Source of the DNA: Gemmatimonadota bacterium
Lineage (GTDB): Bacteria; Gemmatimonadota; Gemmatimonadetes; Longimicrobiales; Gaopeijiaceae
Length of the DNA stretch: 64,000 nt
Assembly (NCBI GenBank): GCA_022822425.1
Contig: JAJEBS010000190.1
Span: forward strand, 16,386-80,385
Reading direction: 5' to 3'
Shown here: one piece after another, positions 26,685-35,351 of the stretch
Numbering within the stretch: position 1 is the first letter of the stretch
How the letters are laid out: every line of letters starts with the position of its first letter
The notes under the pieces: generated by a model
Databases searched by the model: none
What the model was told of the DNA's origin: nothing
Seen by the model: the letters and a program-made list of their open reading frames with translations, nothing else
Program-made: the position numbers and the translations under genes

Positions 26685-27458
26685 CTAGCCCCGGGCGTCC
26701 CATTCGGCGAGCAGGATGGCGTTGGCGAAGGCGTGCGGGCTGCCGTAGCGGCACCGGACGGCTTCGGATCGGGACACCTGACGCCAGCACCGGCGCGGGA
26801 ACCGCTTGAACCAGGTCGCGCGATCCCACCCCAGGTCACCGTCGGCGATCATGGTGTCCAGCGCCGGGTTGTAGCCGAGGGGCACGGTGATGGCCAGGAG
26901 TCCGCCCGGCGCGAGCAGGCTGCGGCATCGCTTCAGGGCGGCGGCCACCCTGTCGGCAACGGCCGGTGGCTCCGAGGTCGCCTTGGGCTCGTCGAATGCG
27001 ATGTGCTCGAACGTCGAGATCGAGAGGATCAGGTCGAAGCGCTCGGCGGGTGCGAAGTCCACGATGTCGACCTCGAGCGAACCCGGTTCGTACTTGTCCA
27101 CGACCAGGTGGCCGCCCTGGAAGTAGTGCGGCGTGACGCGACCCACCTCGAGGAGCCGCTCGGACGGGACGCCCGCCATCAGCGCGCGCGCCAGCGCCAG
27201 CTCCACGCAGCGCTCGTTGGCCCAGGTCACGTTGTGGCGGGCGTACACCAGGGGATGGGATGCGCCGCGGTATTCGACGAAGCGCGCCCGGAGCATCGGC
27301 ATGAGCAGTGGGGCCAGCATCCAGCGCGCCGGCTTCAGGAAGAGTTGCGCGAAGCCGAAGCGCCGGATGAACCAGCGGACGCCGCCCACGCGCCGCACCC
27401 AGCCGGAGACCGACGGGGTCGTCCGCCGGGGCTGGGCCGGGGTGTTCGCGCGAGTCAC
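26685..27458 (-). CDS. Class I-like SAM-dependent methyltransferase (divergent)
   Basis: The 257-residue protein starts at GTG 27458 (VTRANTPAQP). After a basic N-terminal region with a hydrophobic patch (FLKPARWMLAPLLMPML) comes a Rossmann-like core. The SAM-binding motif I is poor (RLLEVGRVTPHY instead of a Gly-rich loop), but the acidic strand DIVDFAP, the motif FDLILSISTFEHIAFDE and the CRSLLAPGGLLAITVPLGYN segment are characteristic. Substrate unknown. The ORF track joins this frame to an upstream stretch antisense-free but shadowing the hydrolase gene; I cut it at the GTG, 32 bp after the hydrolase stop. Probably co-transcribed with that hydrolase. Confidence 0.72.
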   Translation of the reverse strand: MTRANTPAQPRRTTPSVSGWVRRVGGVRWFIRRFGFAQLFLKPARWMLAPLLMPMLRARFVEYRGASHPLVYARHNVTWANERCVELALARALMAGVPSERLLEVGRVTPHYFQGGHLVVDKYEPGSLEVDIVDFAPAERFDLILSISTFEHIAFDEPKATSEPPAVADRVAAALKRCRSLLAPGGLLAITVPLGYNPALDTMIADGDLGWDRATWFKRFPRRCWRQVSRSEAVRCRYGSPHAFANAILLAEWDARG

Positions 27459-27490
27459 GATCCTGGCTGGGGTCGAGGGAAGGGGCCGGG

Positions 27491-28612
27491 CTACATCAGC
27501 CGGAAGATGCTGGCGAGCGCGTTGAGAAAGCGCAACGCCTCCGAAGCGGTGTGCAGGAAGGAGGTGCGCTCGCGCCCCGAAGCGTGGGCGAAGAGGCCGG
27601 TGACCGTGGAGGCGACGTCCGCGTCCGGCGGGAAGGCGCGTCCCAGCTTGATGGTCTGGGTGTAGGGAAAGAGCTGGTCGGCGGTGCCGTGCACCAGCCG
27701 CACGGGAACGTTGACGCGCGCCAGGTACGGCACGGGGTTCAATTCCGGGATGCCCGCCATCACTCCGCCCAGCCCCTCTGCAAGGCGCGCACCTCCGACC
27801 GGGTCGGGCAGGGTGCCGGCGGGCGGGGCAAGCGTCTCGAAGAGGGACTGCTCGCGGGATGCGAGGCCGGCGGCCAGGCGGCGCCTTACGGGCTCGATCC
27901 CGGGGTCGGTGGCGAGCACGTTGTTGTCGCCGGTGTAGGCGGCCAATGCCCGCAACGCCTCCGCAACCCTGCCTGCGCCCTCGTACCCCGGGATGCGCGT
28001 AAGGTAGTTCGCGCCCACCACCCAGCGCGCGTAGGGGTCGGGGGCAAGGGACTCCTCCCGGCCATCGAGTTCGTGCGCCCCGGTGAACTGGAAGCGGGAG
28101 GACTCCTCCACGGAACAGTAGCCCCCGAACGCGACCACGCAGGCGATGCGCCCGGCGAGCGCCGGGTCGGTTGGGGCGATGATGGCCTGGGGGGCGCCGA
28201 AGGAGAAGCCCACCAGCCCCACCTGACGGGAGGCGAGCGCGCGCTGCCCCTCCAGCGCGCGCAGTGCGGCCGAGATGGTGGTGGTGGTGGCCGCCGTGGA
28301 GAGCCGGACGTCCCGCCACTCCGGAATTTCCGGCACCAACGCCGCCTGACCGGTGGACGCCACTGCGCGCGCGAAGCGCACCAGGTAGGGGTGGTCCCGC
28401 CCGGAGCGGGTGATTCCGTGGAGGACCACCCAGACGGGAATCGGCCGGTACCGTTCCGCGCGGGCGCGGCGGGCCGCCGTGCGCGGCAGGAACAGCGAAG
28501 CCGGGAGCCGGCGTCCATCCCGCTCGATGTGAATCTCACGCTCCACCACGGGAGCCCAGCCCGTCATGAAGCTGCGTGAGAAGCCGAGCGCCGGCCCGTA
28601 TCCGGAGGTCAT
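27491..28612 (-). CDS. Alpha/beta hydrolase (dienelactone hydrolase/prolyl oligopeptidase-like)
   Basis: This 373-residue enzyme has the alpha/beta-hydrolase core: VWVVLHGITRSGRDH (oxyanion region), the nucleophile elbow GLVGFSFGAPQAI, and the acid/His part LVHGTADQLFPYTQT with a late HASGRERTSFLH. A 120-residue lid-like helical region separates nucleophile and acid. The N-terminus (EREIHIERDGRRLPASLFLP) is a beta-strand pair common in esterases. No signal peptide is apparent, so it is likely cytosolic. Substrate unknown. It lies upstream of, and probably shares a transcript with, the methyltransferase. Confidence 0.83.
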   Translation of the reverse strand: MTSGYGPALGFSRSFMTGWAPVVEREIHIERDGRRLPASLFLPRTAARRARAERYRPIPVWVVLHGITRSGRDHPYLVRFARAVASTGQAALVPEIPEWRDVRLSTAATTTTISAALRALEGQRALASRQVGLVGFSFGAPQAIIAPTDPALAGRIACVVAFGGYCSVEESSRFQFTGAHELDGREESLAPDPYARWVVGANYLTRIPGYEGAGRVAEALRALAAYTGDNNVLATDPGIEPVRRRLAAGLASREQSLFETLAPPAGTLPDPVGGARLAEGLGGVMAGIPELNPVPYLARVNVPVRLVHGTADQLFPYTQTIKLGRAFPPDADVASTVTGLFAHASGRERTSFLHTASEALRFLNALASIFRLM

Positions 28613-28818
28613 GTCTGCAAGTTAGCTTATTCTCGCGCACACCCGCATCATCCCGCGGGACGATGCTGCTACAGCGACCGGCCGGCGCGGGCCGGCAGCA
28701 ACCGAAACTCCGAGACCGGGTTCATGGCACAACGCCATCTGCTGTCCGCGCGCGTTCGCGCACCGCACGCCGTCCCGGGCGAACCGGCCCCGGCGACCTG
28801 CTCCGGCCCGGCGGATCG

Positions 28819-30123
28819 GTGATCCGGCTTCCGGTCCGGTCGGAGGGCGGCGGCCGCAGCGAGCCGGCGAAGCCCGCCGTCTGGTTCCACACCTTCGGGT
28901 GCCGGGCCAACCAGTACGATACGGAGCGCATGCGCCAGGAACTGGAGCTCGGCGGCGCCCGCGCCGTCGCCCGGCCCGGCGAGGCCGATGCGCTGGTGGT
29001 CAACACCTGCACGGTCACCAACCGGGCGGATGCCGAGGCCCGCCGTCTGGTGCGCCGGCTGAGGCGGGAGAACCCCGGTGCGCGCATCCTGGTGGCGGGC
29101 TGTTCGGCCGCCCTGCGGGAGGACGACTACCGGCGCATGCCGGAGGTGGACGGCGTGGTGCCGGGACAGGACGCGCGCGCGCTGGCGAGCCACCTCGCGA
29201 CGCTGGAGCCGGCCTTCGGTCTGCCGTCGGCCGGGGAGGGGCCCTTGCTGCGCAACGCCAGAGGCACGCGCGCGTGGCTCAAGGTGCAGGACGGGTGCGA
29301 CCGCAAGTGCTCGTTCTGCGCGACGCGGCTGGCACGCGGCGCTTCGGTCTCGCGCCTGCCCGACGAGGTGGTGAAGGAAGCCCGGGCGCTGGCGCGCGTC
29401 CACCCCGAACTCGTGATCACCGGCATCCACATCGGACACTACGGCAGAGACCTGGAGCCGCGCGCCACGCTGGCGGAGCTGTGCGCGCTCCTGCTGGAAG
29501 CCGTGCCGGCCCGCATCCGGCTGTCGTCCGTCGAGGCGACCGAGATCGACGACACCCTGCTGGCGTTGCTCGCCAATTCGGGGGGGCGCCTGGCCCCTCA
29601 TCTCCATGTTCCCCTGCAGAGCGGTTCGGACAAGGTGTTGAGGCTCATGCGGCGCTGGCACACGCGCGCGGCGTACCGCCGGCGTGTCCTCGAGATCGCC
29701 GGCAGGATGGGACCGCTGGGGCTCGGCGCCGACATCATCGTCGGCTTCCCGGGGGAGGGCGAGGAAGAGTTCGAGGAGACCCGCGCGCTGGTCGAAGAGT
29801 TGCCGTACACCTACCTGCACGTGTTCCCGTTCTCCGTCCGGCCGGGCACCGCGGCCGCCGAGCTCCCGGATCGGGTGCCGGGCGATGTCGCTGCGGCGCG
29901 CTCACGACTGCTCCGGGAGATGGCGCTGGACAAGAAGGAGCGGTACCTGCGCGGCCGGGCCGGAACCGTTGCGGACATCGTGGTGGAAGGCTCGCGGGAG
30001 CGGATTGCGGGCGTCACCGGTGACTACCTGCGCACCCGGATCGAGGGGCACGCGAGCCCCGGCGATCGCTTCCGTTCCGTCCTTGAGCTTCGCGACGGAG
30101 AGCTGGTCGCCGCGGTGACCTGA
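28819..30123 (+). CDS. mtaB: tRNA t6A37 methylthiotransferase MtaB
   Basis: This 434-residue radical-SAM enzyme adds the 2-methylthio group to N6-threonylcarbamoyladenosine-37 in ANN-decoding tRNAs. The N-terminal MTTase domain has Cys28 in FHTFGCRANQYD, NTCTVTNRAD and AGCSAALRED; the radical-SAM cluster is CDRKCSFC with Cys160, 164 and 167. IIVGFPGEGEEEFEET and the FPFSVRPGTAA motif are typical of MtaB. A short TRAM-like tail ends the protein. I chose GTG 28819 since homology starts near residue 20 from there; the ORF-track start at 28576 adds an Arg-rich tail that looks non-coding. Confidence 0.92.
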   Translation: MIRLPVRSEGGGRSEPAKPAVWFHTFGCRANQYDTERMRQELELGGARAVARPGEADALVVNTCTVTNRADAEARRLVRRLRRENPGARILVAGCSAALREDDYRRMPEVDGVVPGQDARALASHLATLEPAFGLPSAGEGPLLRNARGTRAWLKVQDGCDRKCSFCATRLARGASVSRLPDEVVKEARALARVHPELVITGIHIGHYGRDLEPRATLAELCALLLEAVPARIRLSSVEATEIDDTLLALLANSGGRLAPHLHVPLQSGSDKVLRLMRRWHTRAAYRRRVLEIAGRMGPLGLGADIIVGFPGEGEEEFEETRALVEELPYTYLHVFPFSVRPGTAAAELPDRVPGDVAAARSRLLREMALDKKERYLRGRAGTVADIVVEGSRERIAGVTGDYLRTRIEGHASPGDRFRSVLELRDGELVAAVT

Positions 30124-30293
30124 GCCTCGGCCGCCCTCCCCTCCGGCGAATGCCGCCGGATCTGCCCATGCTCCGCCGCGGCGCACTGAATCCGCCTCGC
30201 CGCTGCTCGAGCGGGGCAACCCTTTCGAGCCCGGGCATCATCCTCTTCATCGGGAGCGGGCTGGAGCTACCGAGGGCGCGCTGGACGCGAAGA

Positions 30294-30330
30294 CGAGGAG
30301 GGGGGATGACGAGGCGAGGAGGGGGGATGA
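30294..30330 (+). repeat. Tandem copy of ribosome site plus start codon before the TonB-dependent receptor
   Basis: The 16-nt string CGAGGAGGGGGGATGA occurs twice, at 30294-30309 and 30315-30330, a 21-nt period. Each copy includes a strong AGGAGG and an ATG, and the two ATGs (30306 and 30327) are in the same frame 7 codons apart. So the receptor has two equally good starts created by an in-frame duplication. Confidence 0.75.
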
Positions 30331-32777
30331 GGTCTGGGAACGTGTTTTCGGCGGGTCCGCCGGGCATCGGGCCGGTTGGCCGGGCGCTGGTCCTGATTGC
30401 GGCAGGTCTTGGGTGGGGCGCCGGCCCGGCCGCCGCGCAGGTCGACCTGGTCGGCACGGTACGGGACTCGGTAAGCAACGAGGTGCTGCCCAACGTTCTG
30501 GTGTCCGTGGACGACCACGAGTTCCGGGCATTCACCAACGAGTTCGGGCGATTCGTGCTGGTCGGCCTGCCCGCGGAGACGAACCGGGTCCTGCGGGTGG
30601 AGCACCTCGGCTACGAGACCCGGGAGATCACGTTGGCCGCCGCCGCCCGCGAACTCTCGGTCCTGCTCGTGCCGCGCGCCATCGAGATCGACGGCGTGAC
30701 CGTGACCGCCACCACCGCGACCGATATCGTCGCGCAGGGGGAGGCGGCCGGACAGATCACGCTCTCGCCCCAGCGGCTGGGGACGCTGCCCTCGCTGGGA
30801 GAAACCGACGTCTTCCGAACGCTTCAGCTTCTTCCGGGCGTCAGCGGCACCAACGACGCCACCTCCGGTCTCTTCGTGCGCGGAGGCACGCCGGACGAGA
30901 ACCTCGTGCTGCTGGACGGGATGACGGTCTACCACGTGGACCACTTCTTCGGGGTGTTCAGCGCATTCAACCCGGATGCCGTGCAGGATGTCCGCCTCTT
31001 CAAGGGCGGCTTCCCCGCGCAATACGGCGGGCGCACCTCCAGCGTCGTCGAGATGGTCGGCAAGTCGGGCAACCCGGAAGAGTTCCGGATGTCGGGCGGG
31101 CTGAACCTGCTGAGCGCGCGGGCGGTAACCGAGGTTCCACTGGGCGGAAAGGGGTCGTGGCTGGTCTCCGCGCGCCGGTCGTACACCGATCTCATGCGCA
31201 CCGGCCTGTACAACGACATCTTCGGCACCCTGGAGGGAGCCGACGACGCGGATGCCGGAGTGCAGGGGCCGGGCGGACGGTTCGGGGGAGGCGGTTTCGG
31301 CCGCTTCGGCAACTTCCAGCAGCAGACCTTCGAGCCCGACTTCTACTTCTACGACCTGAACTCGAAGCTCACCTTCCTGCCCACCTCCGAGGATGTCCTC
31401 ACGCTCTCCGTCTACGGCGGGGAGGACCGGCTGGACGAGTCGACCCTGGGGCAGGAGATCGCGACCCCCGCGGGTGACACCCGGCTGACCCCGGACAGGG
31501 CGGACCTCTCCAACTGGGGCAACCGCGGCGTGAGCGGACGGTGGGCCCGGCAATGGGGCAGCCGGCTGGCGACGGACGCGCTCTTCGCATACTCGCAGTA
31601 TTTCTCCGAGGCGACCCTAGACGTGGCCTCGTCGCAGTTCGCACGCGGGTTCGACGAAGACAACCGCGTGAAAGACCTGACGGCCCGCCTGGACAACACC
31701 TGGCGGCCCTTCCCGTCCTCCGAGATCGGGTTCGGGGCTCAGTTTACCCGCAGCGACGTGTCCTACGCCCTGACCCGGCTGCGGGGCGACTCGGCCCAGA
31801 CCCTGAACCTGGACGGCGAGAGCAACCTGACCGCCGGATACCTCCAGCATTCCTGGACTCCCTCCGCGAGAGTGGACCTGACGGCGGGGCTCCGGGTGAC
31901 CGACTACGACGGGACCGGGCAGACGTACTGGGAGCCGCGCGCGTCGGCCCGCTACTCCCTCACCGATCGACTCTCCCTGAGCGGAGCCTGGGGCCGGTAC
32001 AACCAGTTCGTGAAGCGGGTCGAGAACGAGGACATCCTGGAGGGGAGCCGCGACTTCTGGATCCTCGCCGGCGACGACATCGCGCCGTCGTCCGCCGAGC
32101 ACTGGATAGCGGGCATCGGCTACGAGACCGACGACTACCTGTTCGACATCGAGGCCTACGTCCGTGACCTTGGGGGCGTCGCGCAATTCTCAACCCGATC
32201 ACGCCGGGCACCCGGTCAGCGGCTGGCGGAACTCTTCTTCGAGGGCACCGGGACGGCCCGCGGCATCGAGGTGCTGGCGCAGAAGAAGCGCGGCGACCTG
32301 ACGGGCTGGATCGGCTATACGCTCGCGAACGTCGAACACGAGCTCGAGGGGTTCAACGACGGGCTCGCATTCCCGGCGAGCCATGACCAGCGCCACGAGG
32401 TCAAGGCCGTCGGCAGCTACCAGCTGGGCCGCTGGACGCTGACCGGCGGATGGGTCTACGGGTCCGGCAGGCCGTACACGGTGCCCGAAGCCCAGTACCC
32501 GATCACGCTGCTGGACGGGCGCACGCTCAGCTACATCCACGTCGGCGCGAAGAACGGGGAGCGCCTGCCCGCCTATCACCGCCTGGATCTGGCGGCGAGC
32601 CGCCGCTTCGAAGTGGGGGAGTTCTACTACGAGCTGAACCTCTCGCTCTTCAACGTCTACGGCCGCAACAACGTGTGGTATCGCCAGTTCGACCTGACGG
32701 ACCTGCCCATGCTGGTCACGGACGTCACGACGCTCGGATTCACGCCCAGCATCGGGCTTCGCGCGGGCCTGCGGTAG
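30306..32777 (+). CDS. TonB-dependent outer-membrane receptor with carboxypeptidase-regulatory-like N-terminal domain
   Basis: The 823-residue protein has a signal peptide ending GPAAAQV, then a beta-sandwich regulatory-like domain (DLVGTVRDSVSNEVLPNVLVSV, about 40-120), a TonB plug (TLQLLPGVSGTNDATSGLFVRGG, VVLLDGMTVYHVDHFFGVF) and a 22-strand-type barrel. It imports a large nutrient or chelate across the outer membrane with TonB energy. A Gly-rich loop, QGPGGRFGGGGFGRFG, may be surface-exposed. The barrel ends GLRAGLR rather than with an aromatic residue. The DUF4249-like lipoprotein gene starts 14 bp later, a standard pair in this and related phyla. Two in-frame starts are possible (30306 or 30327). 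Ligand unknown. Confidence 0.9.
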   Translation: MTRRGGGMRSGNVFSAGPPGIGPVGRALVLIAAGLGWGAGPAAAQVDLVGTVRDSVSNEVLPNVLVSVDDHEFRAFTNEFGRFVLVGLPAETNRVLRVEHLGYETREITLAAAARELSVLLVPRAIEIDGVTVTATTATDIVAQGEAAGQITLSPQRLGTLPSLGETDVFRTLQLLPGVSGTNDATSGLFVRGGTPDENLVLLDGMTVYHVDHFFGVFSAFNPDAVQDVRLFKGGFPAQYGGRTSSVVEMVGKSGNPEEFRMSGGLNLLSARAVTEVPLGGKGSWLVSARRSYTDLMRTGLYNDIFGTLEGADDADAGVQGPGGRFGGGGFGRFGNFQQQTFEPDFYFYDLNSKLTFLPTSEDVLTLSVYGGEDRLDESTLGQEIATPAGDTRLTPDRADLSNWGNRGVSGRWARQWGSRLATDALFAYSQYFSEATLDVASSQFARGFDEDNRVKDLTARLDNTWRPFPSSEIGFGAQFTRSDVSYALTRLRGDSAQTLNLDGESNLTAGYLQHSWTPSARVDLTAGLRVTDYDGTGQTYWEPRASARYSLTDRLSLSGAWGRYNQFVKRVENEDILEGSRDFWILAGDDIAPSSAEHWIAGIGYETDDYLFDIEAYVRDLGGVAQFSTRSRRAPGQRLAELFFEGTGTARGIEVLAQKKRGDLTGWIGYTLANVEHELEGFNDGLAFPASHDQRHEVKAVGSYQLGRWTLTGGWVYGSGRPYTVPEAQYPITLLDGRTLSYIHVGAKNGERLPAYHRLDLAASRRFEVGEFYYELNLSLFNVYGRNNVWYRQFDLTDLPMLVTDVTTLGFTPSIGLRAGLR

Positions 32778-32791
32778 AGGAGAGAACCACC

Positions 32792-33619
32792 ATGAAGCAT
32801 AGAATCGCATCACTGTTCAGCGCCGTTCTGGCCGTAGCCGCGGCCGGCGCCTGCGACGACGATCTCGCCTTCGCGCCGGAGACGCCCGACACCTTCGTCG
32901 TGCAGGCCTTCCTCTTCGCCGGGGAGCCGGTCACCGAGGTGACGATGACGGCGGTGCTCGCCATCGACGCCGATTCCACGGCCGTGGCCGCCCCGATCGC
33001 GGACGCGCGCATCGCGATCATCCGCGACGGCGCACGGTTCGAGCTGGTTCCCACGGAGGGCGAGCCGGGCCGGTATCACTATCCCGGCGACGACCTGCTG
33101 GTCGAGGTGGGGGATGTCTTCGCCCTGGAGGCTTCCCACGGCGACCGCACCGCGACCGCGGAGACGGTGGTTCCGGTTCCGCCGCAGGGACTGTCGCTGT
33201 CCGCGACCGTCCTGGCGCCTCCGGAATTCGGCTCCCGGGGCGGCGGCTTCCAGCCGGGCGCAGGGGAGGGCCTGATGGCGCGCTGGGAAAACTCCGCCAG
33301 CGCACTCCACTACGTGGTGGTCGACAACATCGAGGCGGAACCGACGCCCTTCGCCGAGAGCCCGTTCGGTGCAGGGTTCGCCCGGCGTCTGGTCCAGCGC
33401 CCGACCGCGAGCGACAGCGCGCTCGTAAGCGTTCGTTCGCTCTCGTACCTCGGTCGCCATCGGGTGAAGCTCTACCGGGTCAACGAGGAGTACGCCGACC
33501 TCTACGAAGGCCTCAGCCAGGATTCCCGGGATCTGAACGAACCCCCGTCGAATGTGCGGGGGGCGTTGGGCGTGTTCTCGGCGTTCAGCGCCGACAGCGC
33601 GTTCTTCGAGGTGCGGTGA
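32792..33619 (+). CDS. DUF4249-like lipoprotein associated with the TonB-dependent receptor
   Basis: The 275-residue protein starts MKHRIASLFSAVLAVAAAGAC, with a lipoprotein signal and Cys21 as the acylated residue, right after a GAGGAGAG ribosome site. The mature part resembles DUF4249: PDTFVVQAFLFAGEPVTEVTMT, IADARIAIIRDG, and GDVFALEASHGDRTATAETVVPVPP, the beta-sandwich signatures of that family. DUF4249 proteins are encoded next to TonB-dependent receptors and probably sit on the outer membrane to bind the ligand. It is shorter than many family members. Confidence 0.82.
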   Translation: MKHRIASLFSAVLAVAAAGACDDDLAFAPETPDTFVVQAFLFAGEPVTEVTMTAVLAIDADSTAVAAPIADARIAIIRDGARFELVPTEGEPGRYHYPGDDLLVEVGDVFALEASHGDRTATAETVVPVPPQGLSLSATVLAPPEFGSRGGGFQPGAGEGLMARWENSASALHYVVVDNIEAEPTPFAESPFGAGFARRLVQRPTASDSALVSVRSLSYLGRHRVKLYRVNEEYADLYEGLSQDSRDLNEPPSNVRGALGVFSAFSADSAFFEVR

Positions 33620-33735
33620 CGGCGTCCTGAACAGGTCCTGGACCGGGCCGGGGGCAGTCTCGCGGTGCCCGTCGCCGAAATGTGGGCCGCGGGGCCAACC
33701 TTGTCCCGCGCCGTCGGACGCGTCCATCATTAGGA

Positions 33736-35328
33736 ATGAGGGGACGGTCTGCACATCGAGGGTTGCGAAGGCGCGCGCGCGACGGCGCGACGGTTCACGA
33801 TCGTCGGTCCGCCCGTCATCCGATTCGATCCGGCATCCTGCTGGTGCTCCTGACGCCTCCCGCGTTCACACCCGCGGGGCTGGCGGGCCAGGCGGAGGCC
33901 GCGATCGTCCGCCAGGTACCGCGCTGGTCCGTGGAGGGCAGCCTGGGCTCGCGTCTGGTGGGGACCCTGTACGACGAGTTCGTTACCCGGAAGACCCTCG
34001 CCGACCTCCCGAGTCAGACGCGGTGGAAGGAAACCGCCGGCCCGGGCCCGGAGGCTCGAGTGGTGCTGCGGCACAATCCCGTCGGGGGCGCGGGCCTCTA
34101 CCTGACGCTGCTCGCCGGCCAGTCGGGAACCGTCGCGCGCTATTCCGGTGCGCTGTCACCGCCCGAGGACATTTCGCGCAGCACGGTCTACTACGGCGTC
34201 GGCTTCGGCCTCGGCATGAAGCTGTCGGAGTGGGAGCGGGGGCGGGGCGTGCTGGCGTACAGCCTGGGAACCGTCGCGCTCACTCAGACCATCGATCTGT
34301 CGCCGGGACATCGGGACGCGTTCGCGCAGATGGATGCGCAACATCCCGGGGACATCCAGTGGACCTCGCGCACTTCCACGTCGTGGGGACTGGATATGGG
34401 GGCATCGCTGCGCGTCCCCATCGGGGAGAATTCGGCGCTCCGTTTCTCGTTCCGGGACCTGGTGATCCCGGTCAACACGGCCCAGCTCGCGGCCCAGGAG
34501 CGGGACGACGTCAGATCGGTCTCCAGCGAACGGGTCGCCTTCAGCCTGGCGCCGTTCACCGCGCACCAGATGAGTCTGAGCGCCGGCTTCGAGTACGTTT
34601 TTTCCTGGGCCGCCCCGCGGCGGGATGTCGTGCCCGTGCTGCCGGAACGGGTCGAGGTCGCGGTAGCCGACCCGGCGGTCGAGGCCGCGCTGGAACTCGC
34701 TGCCGCAGGGGACACGGCGCGGGCCGTTGCCTCCCTCGAACAGCGTGTCGCGCTGGTGCCGCGGGACGGTCTCGCGTGGCGCGCACTGGCGCTGCTGCGG
34801 GCTCCGCGCGCCGAGTTCGATCCCACGGTGCGCGACCGGACGCTGGCCCATCTCGAACGTGCCCTCAACATGAATCCAGGGGACACGGAGCTGTTGCGGG
34901 CGTACGGCCGCATTCGCGGCATGGTGCAGCGGGAGGGACGGGTTCCGGAAGCCGTCGAGGTGCGCAGGCTCGAACTCTCCCGACTCGCCCTCCAGAGCGG
35001 AAGCGACGGAGGCCTGCGGCTGTCCGGGGCCGCGCGCGGGCTCGGGGCCGACCCTCAGGGGACCTACCGCTACGCGATCACGGTAGAGGTGTTCGATGCC
35101 GGTGGCCGCATGCTGCGCGTCCGGCCCGGGCTGGACGAGGCCCGGGTGGATCCGGATGGACGGCTGGTTCTCGAGGGAGATGGGGATCGGCTCCCCGTCC
35201 CGCTCGCCCTGGACCTCTTCCTCGTTCAGCCGGAACCCGGTATCTATTCGCTCCGTCTGAGACTGACTGATCTGGAGTCGGGGGCCACCGTTGAGACCAG
35301 CGAAGGCTTCGAGGTGCCCGGGAGCTGA
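33736..35328 (+). CDS. Secreted protein with N-terminal barrel-like region and TPR-like C-terminal region
   Basis: The 530-residue protein starts MRGRSAHRGLRRRARDG with a late hydrophobic stretch (SGILLVLLTPPAFTPAGLAGQ) that fits a signal peptide with a long basic n-region. Residues about 60-290 have alternating beta strands typical of an outer-membrane barrel (LYLTLLAGQSGTVARY, VGFGLGMKL, MSLSAGFEYVFSW). A helical TPR-like region follows (ALELAAAGDTARAVASLEQRV, LAHLERALNMNPGDTELLRAYG), and the last 130 residues form a beta domain (YRYAITVEVFDAGGRML). Function unknown. It is encoded after the receptor pair and before DUF2723. The exact start is uncertain. Confidence 0.65.
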   Translation: MRGRSAHRGLRRRARDGATVHDRRSARHPIRSGILLVLLTPPAFTPAGLAGQAEAAIVRQVPRWSVEGSLGSRLVGTLYDEFVTRKTLADLPSQTRWKETAGPGPEARVVLRHNPVGGAGLYLTLLAGQSGTVARYSGALSPPEDISRSTVYYGVGFGLGMKLSEWERGRGVLAYSLGTVALTQTIDLSPGHRDAFAQMDAQHPGDIQWTSRTSTSWGLDMGASLRVPIGENSALRFSFRDLVIPVNTAQLAAQERDDVRSVSSERVAFSLAPFTAHQMSLSAGFEYVFSWAAPRRDVVPVLPERVEVAVADPAVEAALELAAAGDTARAVASLEQRVALVPRDGLAWRALALLRAPRAEFDPTVRDRTLAHLERALNMNPGDTELLRAYGRIRGMVQREGRVPEAVEVRRLELSRLALQSGSDGGLRLSGAARGLGADPQGTYRYAITVEVFDAGGRMLRVRPGLDEARVDPDGRLVLEGDGDRLPVPLALDLFLVQPEPGIYSLRLRLTDLESGATVETSEGFEVPGS

Positions 35329-35351
35329 CCGCGGATTCCCGGTCCCGTGAT

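Noticed and set aside
27459-28319. N-terminal half of the 544-codon minus frame that includes the methyltransferase
   Set aside because: It is a shifted-frame copy of the alpha/beta hydrolase region with no motif; the hydrolase frame has a clear GFSFG elbow.
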